Shown here: positions 62,690 through 64,000 of the stretch, piece by piece
How positions within the stretch are numbered: position 1 is the stretch's first letter
Layout: every line of letters begins with the position of its first letter
Assembly (NCBI GenBank): GCA_024693135.1
Contig: JAILLN010000044.1
Span: forward strand, 62,001 to 126,000
Origin: Lachnospiraceae bacterium
Lineage (GTDB): Bacteria; Bacillota; Clostridia; Lachnospirales; Lachnospiraceae
Reading direction: 5' to 3'
DNA length: 64,000 nucleotides
The notes under the pieces: generated by a model
Told to the model about the DNA's origin: nothing
What the model saw: only the letters and a program-made list of their open reading frames with translations
Database searches by the model: none
Made by a program: the position numbers and the translations under genes

Positions 62690-64000
62690 ATGGAAAAGAA
62701 CAGTTTTAGGAGGAAACCCATCCGGGAGAGGGTGCTTTTGATCGTGCTGGTGATCGCCATGGGGTCATTGATCACCACCAGCGGGGTGGGCATCGTCAGC
62801 ATGCTGAGGATCCAGGACAAAAGCGAAGCTGCCCTGACGGAACGGATGCAGAACAATCTTTACAACATTGCAGTGGACAGGGCGGAATATGCGGAATCCG
62901 AGCTCGGTGCCTATGCGGATTACGTGCAGGGCTTTGCCACCTACATCCATGGGCTTTATACCGAACCGGATGCTTATGTGAAAAAGCCGCTGCTTTCGCA
63001 TGACCCCAAAAATGCGGGGAAATATGTGCTGCAGAGGGCTTTTGCAAACGAACAGGTATCGGAAGAGGCGGTCAGCGAGGAAGCATCCCTGATCAGCAAT
63101 ACGGCACAGGAGTTTTATCCGGTGATCTCGGCCCACTCGGATGTGATCATGGGCATCTACGGAGGTACGGAGTCCGGGTTTTCCTTTGCCTACGACATCT
63201 ATTCGGATAAGAAGCTGGACGGGTACTACGACCACTACTCCCGGGTATGGTATCAGCAGGCGAAGGAGGAGGGGAAGGTCTGCTTCACGGATGTATACCT
63301 GGATTCCTTCGGACGGGGCCTGACCATCTCCTGTGCGGCACCGTTTTATGATGAAAAGGATCAATTTGCCGGGGTCGTGGCCATGGATATCCTGATCTCG
63401 GATCTGTATGCGGCCATACTGAACCTGGATCTCGGGGATGAGGAGGCGTATGCGTTTCTGGTGGATAATTCCGGAAATGTCATTTCCCCGGATGAGGAGG
63501 TGAGAACGATCCATGATGATCCGGATCTGGATCAGGCTACGGAGGATAAGATCCTGAATGGGCAGACCGGGGTATCCCTTACGGAAAAGGGAGTTTATTA
63601 CGCCTATACGCCGGTGGAATCCGTATCCTGGAAGCTCTGCATCCATGTGCCGCAGTCCTATGTGCTGGCGCCGGCCAGGGAGATGGATGAGCAGATCATG
63701 GAATCCATATTGCTCTTTACCTTGATCCTGGTATTGATCATCCTGATCGTGACGCTTTTCGTCCAGCGTTTTGCCAACAGCCTTACGAAGCCGCTGATCG
63801 CCCTGAGCGAGGATGCGAGGATCATCAGCGGAGGCGACCTCGAGCACAGGGCGCAGGTATTCCATAACGACGAGATCGGGGATGTGGCCACGAACTTCAA
63901 CGACATGGCGATCGCCCTGAAGCAGTATATCGAGGATCTGACCGCGGTGACGGCGGAGAAGGAACGGATCGGGGCGGAGCTCAATGTGGCTACCCAGATC
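62690..64000 (+). CDS. Membrane sensor, probable SpoIIE/RsbU-type phosphatase (N-terminal part)
   Basis: The first 437 codons; the gene runs beyond the window. A membrane segment at about residues 13-35 is followed by an external double-Cache domain (YYDHYSRVWYQQAKEEGKVC, GRGLTISCAAPFYDEKDQFA), a second membrane segment near 340-360 (ILLFTLILVLIILIVTLFVQ) and a HAMP domain (TKPLIALSEDARIISGGDLE). The last visible residues, TAEKERIGAELNVATQI, are the standard linker into a PP2C/SpoIIE phosphatase that would dephosphorylate the STAS protein. The phosphatase itself is not in the window, so this is inferred. Confidence 0.85.
   Translation, partial: MEKNSFRRKPIRERVLLIVLVIAMGSLITTSGVGIVSMLRIQDKSEAALTERMQNNLYNIAVDRAEYAESELGAYADYVQGFATYIHGLYTEPDAYVKKPLLSHDPKNAGKYVLQRAFANEQVSEEAVSEEASLISNTAQEFYPVISAHSDVIMGIYGGTESGFSFAYDIYSDKKLDGYYDHYSRVWYQQAKEEGKVCFTDVYLDSFGRGLTISCAAPFYDEKDQFAGVVAMDILISDLYAAILNLDLGDEEAYAFLVDNSGNVISPDEEVRTIHDDPDLDQATEDKILNGQTGVSLTEKGVYYAYTPVESVSWKLCIHVPQSYVLAPAREMDEQIMESILLFTLILVLIILIVTLFVQRFANSLTKPLIALSEDARIISGGDLEHRAQVFHNDEIGDVATNFNDMAIALKQYIEDLTAVTAEKERIGAELNVATQI

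Overview
The window looks like chromosome of a GC-rich (mid-50s percent by eye) member of the Clostridia, most likely a Lachnospiraceae-type gut anaerobe. The evidence is strong AGGAGG-type ribosome binding sites, addAB instead of recBCD, a plsY/der/gpsA block, a ylqG/ylqH-like flagellar remnant pair beside rbgA and rnhB as in Bacillus, CheV, indolepyruvate:ferredoxin oxidoreductase, and very large secreted proteins with InlB-type repeats. No plasmid, phage or transposase gene was seen. Species cannot be named from the sequence alone.

Layout. (1) 1-6.5 kb: a ribose/galactose-class sugar ABC importer (permease end, ATPase, second permease, binding lipoprotein), then a fucose-mutarotase family gene, a small unknown gene and a fucose-isomerase-like gene, suggesting uptake and first steps of a deoxy- or pentose-type sugar. 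(2) 6.7-10.6 kb: iorA-iorB and a phenylacetate-CoA-ligase-type gene, a route from aryl-pyruvates to aryl-acetyl-CoA/aryl-acetate, separated by a 61-bp tandem repeat. (3) 10.7-17 kb: cheV, a small DUF6465-like protein, gdhA with an NhaC-type antiporter, and an EAL protein with a degenerate GGDEF domain. (4) 17-24.8 kb: a 1582-residue secreted repeat protein, five tRNA genes (Gly, Arg, His, Gln, Lys), and a second surface-protein gene broken by two single-base frameshifts. (5) 24.9-28.1 kb: a GCS2-type ligase followed by more AT-rich, decayed DNA holding remnants of an aldo/keto reductase, a DUF3795 protein and the fluoride exporter CrcB around one intact AlkZ-related gene. (6) 28.2-41 kb: a dense housekeeping block (SIMPL protein, rbgA, lepB, rnhB, fliK-like, flhB-like, yraN, prs, a YbjN protein with a histone-H1-like tail, DUF512 radical SAM protein, der, plsY, gpsA, metF). 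(7) 41.2-46.5 kb: a receiver protein and two hybrid histidine kinases, the second ending in an Hpt domain. (8) 46.4-59.1 kb: rluF-like, ligA, membrane protein, addB, addA, amidase, PTS enzyme I. (9) 59.1-64 kb: a partner-switching module: STAS antagonist, a MATE transporter fused to an RsbW-like GHKL domain, an ATP-grasp ligase, and the start of a Cache-HAMP protein that probably continues into a SpoIIE/RsbU phosphatase.

The most unusual item is region 9. An anti-sigma-kinase-like domain is covalently attached to a MATE efflux transporter, between a STAS antagonist and a sensor phosphatase, and the domain appears to have lost key ATP-binding residues. This suggests a membrane-tethered partner switch that may control transport or secretion of a product made with the ATP-grasp enzyme. 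Other points worth checking are the 61-bp repeats, the paired frameshifts in the second surface protein, the decayed 26.4-28.1 kb stretch, and the YbjN/H1-tail fusion.
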